A stretch of 64,000 nt of DNA from Marinobacter sp. CHS3-4 (GTDB lineage Bacteria > Pseudomonadota > Gammaproteobacteria > Pseudomonadales > Oleiphilaceae), in assembly GCF_030053415.1 (NCBI RefSeq), contig NZ_JASGBJ010000002.1:434001-498000 (forward strand), read 5' to 3'. The notes below the pieces were generated by a model. That model saw nothing but the letters and a program-made list of their open reading frames with translations, searched no databases and had not been told where the DNA came from. A program made the translations under genes and the position numbers. Shown here piece after piece: positions 62,862 to 64,000 of this stretch (within the stretch, counting starts at the first letter, position 1; the number at the start of each line of letters is the position of its first letter).

Positions 62862-63950
62862 ATGAAAACAAGAAAAGGAAGTGCCTGTAAGGCTGCCCTT
62901 GCGGCAGTTGCCATAACCGGTGGTCTGTTTGCTGGCTCTGCCAGTGCACAGCTCGCCGGGCACAATGTCATTCTGGTCCACGGTTTCCAACAGGAAGATC
63001 TGTCGAATCCCCCAGCAAACCTGCAGGAAGTGAAGAACGCCGGTGAGGATTACTGGCGCACCTTCTGGCTGTCTCGCTCTGATGCCCGCATTGACTGGGG
63101 CAGCGACGGACGGGTTGAAGGCGGGATCGCCCAACAAGCCTATCAACAGCTGCAATCCATCAGTCGACAGGGCCTGTGTAACGACTACTGCATTGTCGTG
63201 TCACACTCAACAGGCGACCTGGTTACCCGCTATCTGCTTGAGAATCAGGCGCGCTGGCTTCAGAACAACGGCCTTCAGCCGCTGAAGATCCTGGCGTCCA
63301 TCGATTTCTCTGGCGCCGGTGGCGGCACAGAGCTCGCCGACCTCGCGCTGAGCGTCGCCTACAACGACAGCTGGTACAACTGGCCGTTGAAACAGGCCGT
63401 TCGCGCCTTTACCGGTATTAATCCTGAGCCGGGTAGTCTGGGCGTGGTCAACGACCTGCAGACCAACGCTGCCCGTAACCTGGCTGTCAGTCCCAACAAC
63501 ATTCCAAGGCTTCGGTTTGTTGCCGGTGGTTCCTCTTACGGTGGCATCACCAAGCCGTTCATTTCCGGCACGGATGACGGCGTGGTTCCCACCCACTCTG
63601 CGTGCGGTGCAACCACCAGCCGGGGCATTGATTCCTGCTCGTCCAGCCTGAGCCTGGCCGGCAAGGTGTCCAGCCAGGATGGACCGTCTGCGTTGTACTA
63701 CAACCACTACCCGATTCTGATGAACGAAGGCGCCTCACACAGTGGCGTACTGGGGTCCGAAACCGGAAACACATCAGTGCCGGTGGTCAATAACCGCACC
63801 CTGAACGGCTTGCAGGTCGATTTCGCCAGCCGCACGTACAACAAGCGTGCCTGGTGGCAATGGTGGGGCTCCGGTGATCGGTACGTTGAAGTGCCGGGTT
63901 CTGCCAACACGGACATGTCCACGCTGGTCTACAACACCCTGAACAACTAA
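62862..63950 (+). CDS. Secreted lipase-like alpha/beta hydrolase
   Basis: 362 residues from ATG 62862 (ACGGAGC site); a longer open frame adds 60 unrelated residues. Signal peptide about 1-29 (ending GSASA). The oxyanion strand is NVILVHGFQQED; the nucleophile elbow is VVSHSTGDLVTRYLL, where the usual first Gly of GxSxG is Ser. Probable acid residue in the SGTDDGVVP segment and His in the NEGASHSGVLGSE segment. Two Cys pairs (GLCNDYC, HSACG-DSC) suggest disulfides and export. Substrate could be triacylglycerol or a polyester. The next gene is outside the window. Confidence 0.82.
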   Translation: MKTRKGSACKAALAAVAITGGLFAGSASAQLAGHNVILVHGFQQEDLSNPPANLQEVKNAGEDYWRTFWLSRSDARIDWGSDGRVEGGIAQQAYQQLQSISRQGLCNDYCIVVSHSTGDLVTRYLLENQARWLQNNGLQPLKILASIDFSGAGGGTELADLALSVAYNDSWYNWPLKQAVRAFTGINPEPGSLGVVNDLQTNAARNLAVSPNNIPRLRFVAGGSSYGGITKPFISGTDDGVVPTHSACGATTSRGIDSCSSSLSLAGKVSSQDGPSALYYNHYPILMNEGASHSGVLGSETGNTSVPVVNNRTLNGLQVDFASRTYNKRAWWQWWGSGDRYVEVPGSANTDMSTLVYNTLNN

Positions 63951-64000
63951 ACCCTCAGGTCAGTCCGCCAGGGACGGCAATCATGGCTCAGGACGAGCCT

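Overview
The window looks like a chromosomal segment of a marine gammaproteobacterium, most probably Marinobacter or a close relative. This is inferred from the gene content: an exosortase A (XrtA/PEP-CTERM) exopolysaccharide locus, a GntR-prpB-prpC-acnD-prpF-prpD methylcitrate operon, and moderate GC. No rRNA, tRNA, CRISPR array, insertion sequence or phage gene was recognised.

Positions 1-43441 hold one large exopolysaccharide (EPS) locus of the XrtA type, built from blocks on alternating strands. It opens with the end of a PrsT-type TPR gene. A minus-strand tailoring block follows (carbamoyltransferase, SxtJ-like protein, a 50-residue DUF5989-like protein, SGNH hydrolase), with a PEP-CTERM gene remnant inside it. 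Next is an intact PEP-CTERM protein gene behind a strong sigma-54 promoter match. A plus-strand block (6449-16470) makes and moves an amidated aminosugar repeat unit: glycosyltransferase, WecC, WecB, Wzx flippase, glycosyltransferase, AsnB-like amidotransferase, secreted beta-helix protein. A minus-strand block (16484-21652) holds three glycosyltransferases and an O-antigen-ligase-type polymerase. Then come an acyltransferase and the exosortase (+), an aminotransferase-like protein, GT2 and phosphopantetheinyl transferase (-), a glycosyltransferase (+), and a sulfotransferase (-). The core operon (43441 down to 29639, minus strand) encodes the initiating sugar transferase, Wza-like export lipoprotein, Wzz-like chain-length protein, a kinase-like protein with a degenerate P-loop, an outer-membrane barrel, a deacetylase, a FemAB-like protein and a two-module NRPS. 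A second sigma-54 promoter match lies in front of it.

Positions 43587-53377 are the propionate (2-methylcitrate) operon on the minus strand. It is headed by its own GntR/FCD regulator behind a sigma-70 promoter with two similar near-palindromes, and is interrupted by one unrelated lipoprotein gene. galU (53683) and a small XRE-type regulator follow.

Positions 55063-61517 form a compact, partly overlapping cluster. It contains a RibD-type reductase, a flippase-like/LPG-synthase-type membrane protein, a glycosyltransferase-methyltransferase fusion, a 6-pyruvoyltetrahydropterin-synthase homologue missing key residues, a zinc-free-looking MDR dehydrogenase, a CDP-alcohol phosphatidyltransferase and a YceI protein. 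Together they suggest an uncharacterised glycosylated/lipid-linked metabolite. The window ends with a membrane-anchored protein of unknown function and a secreted lipase-like hydrolase.

The two strongest candidates for an undescribed system are the NRPS, phosphopantetheinyl transferase and FemAB-like protein built into an XrtA EPS locus (26392-36776), and the pterin-synthase-like/glycosyltransferase/CDP-alcohol cluster (55063-61517).
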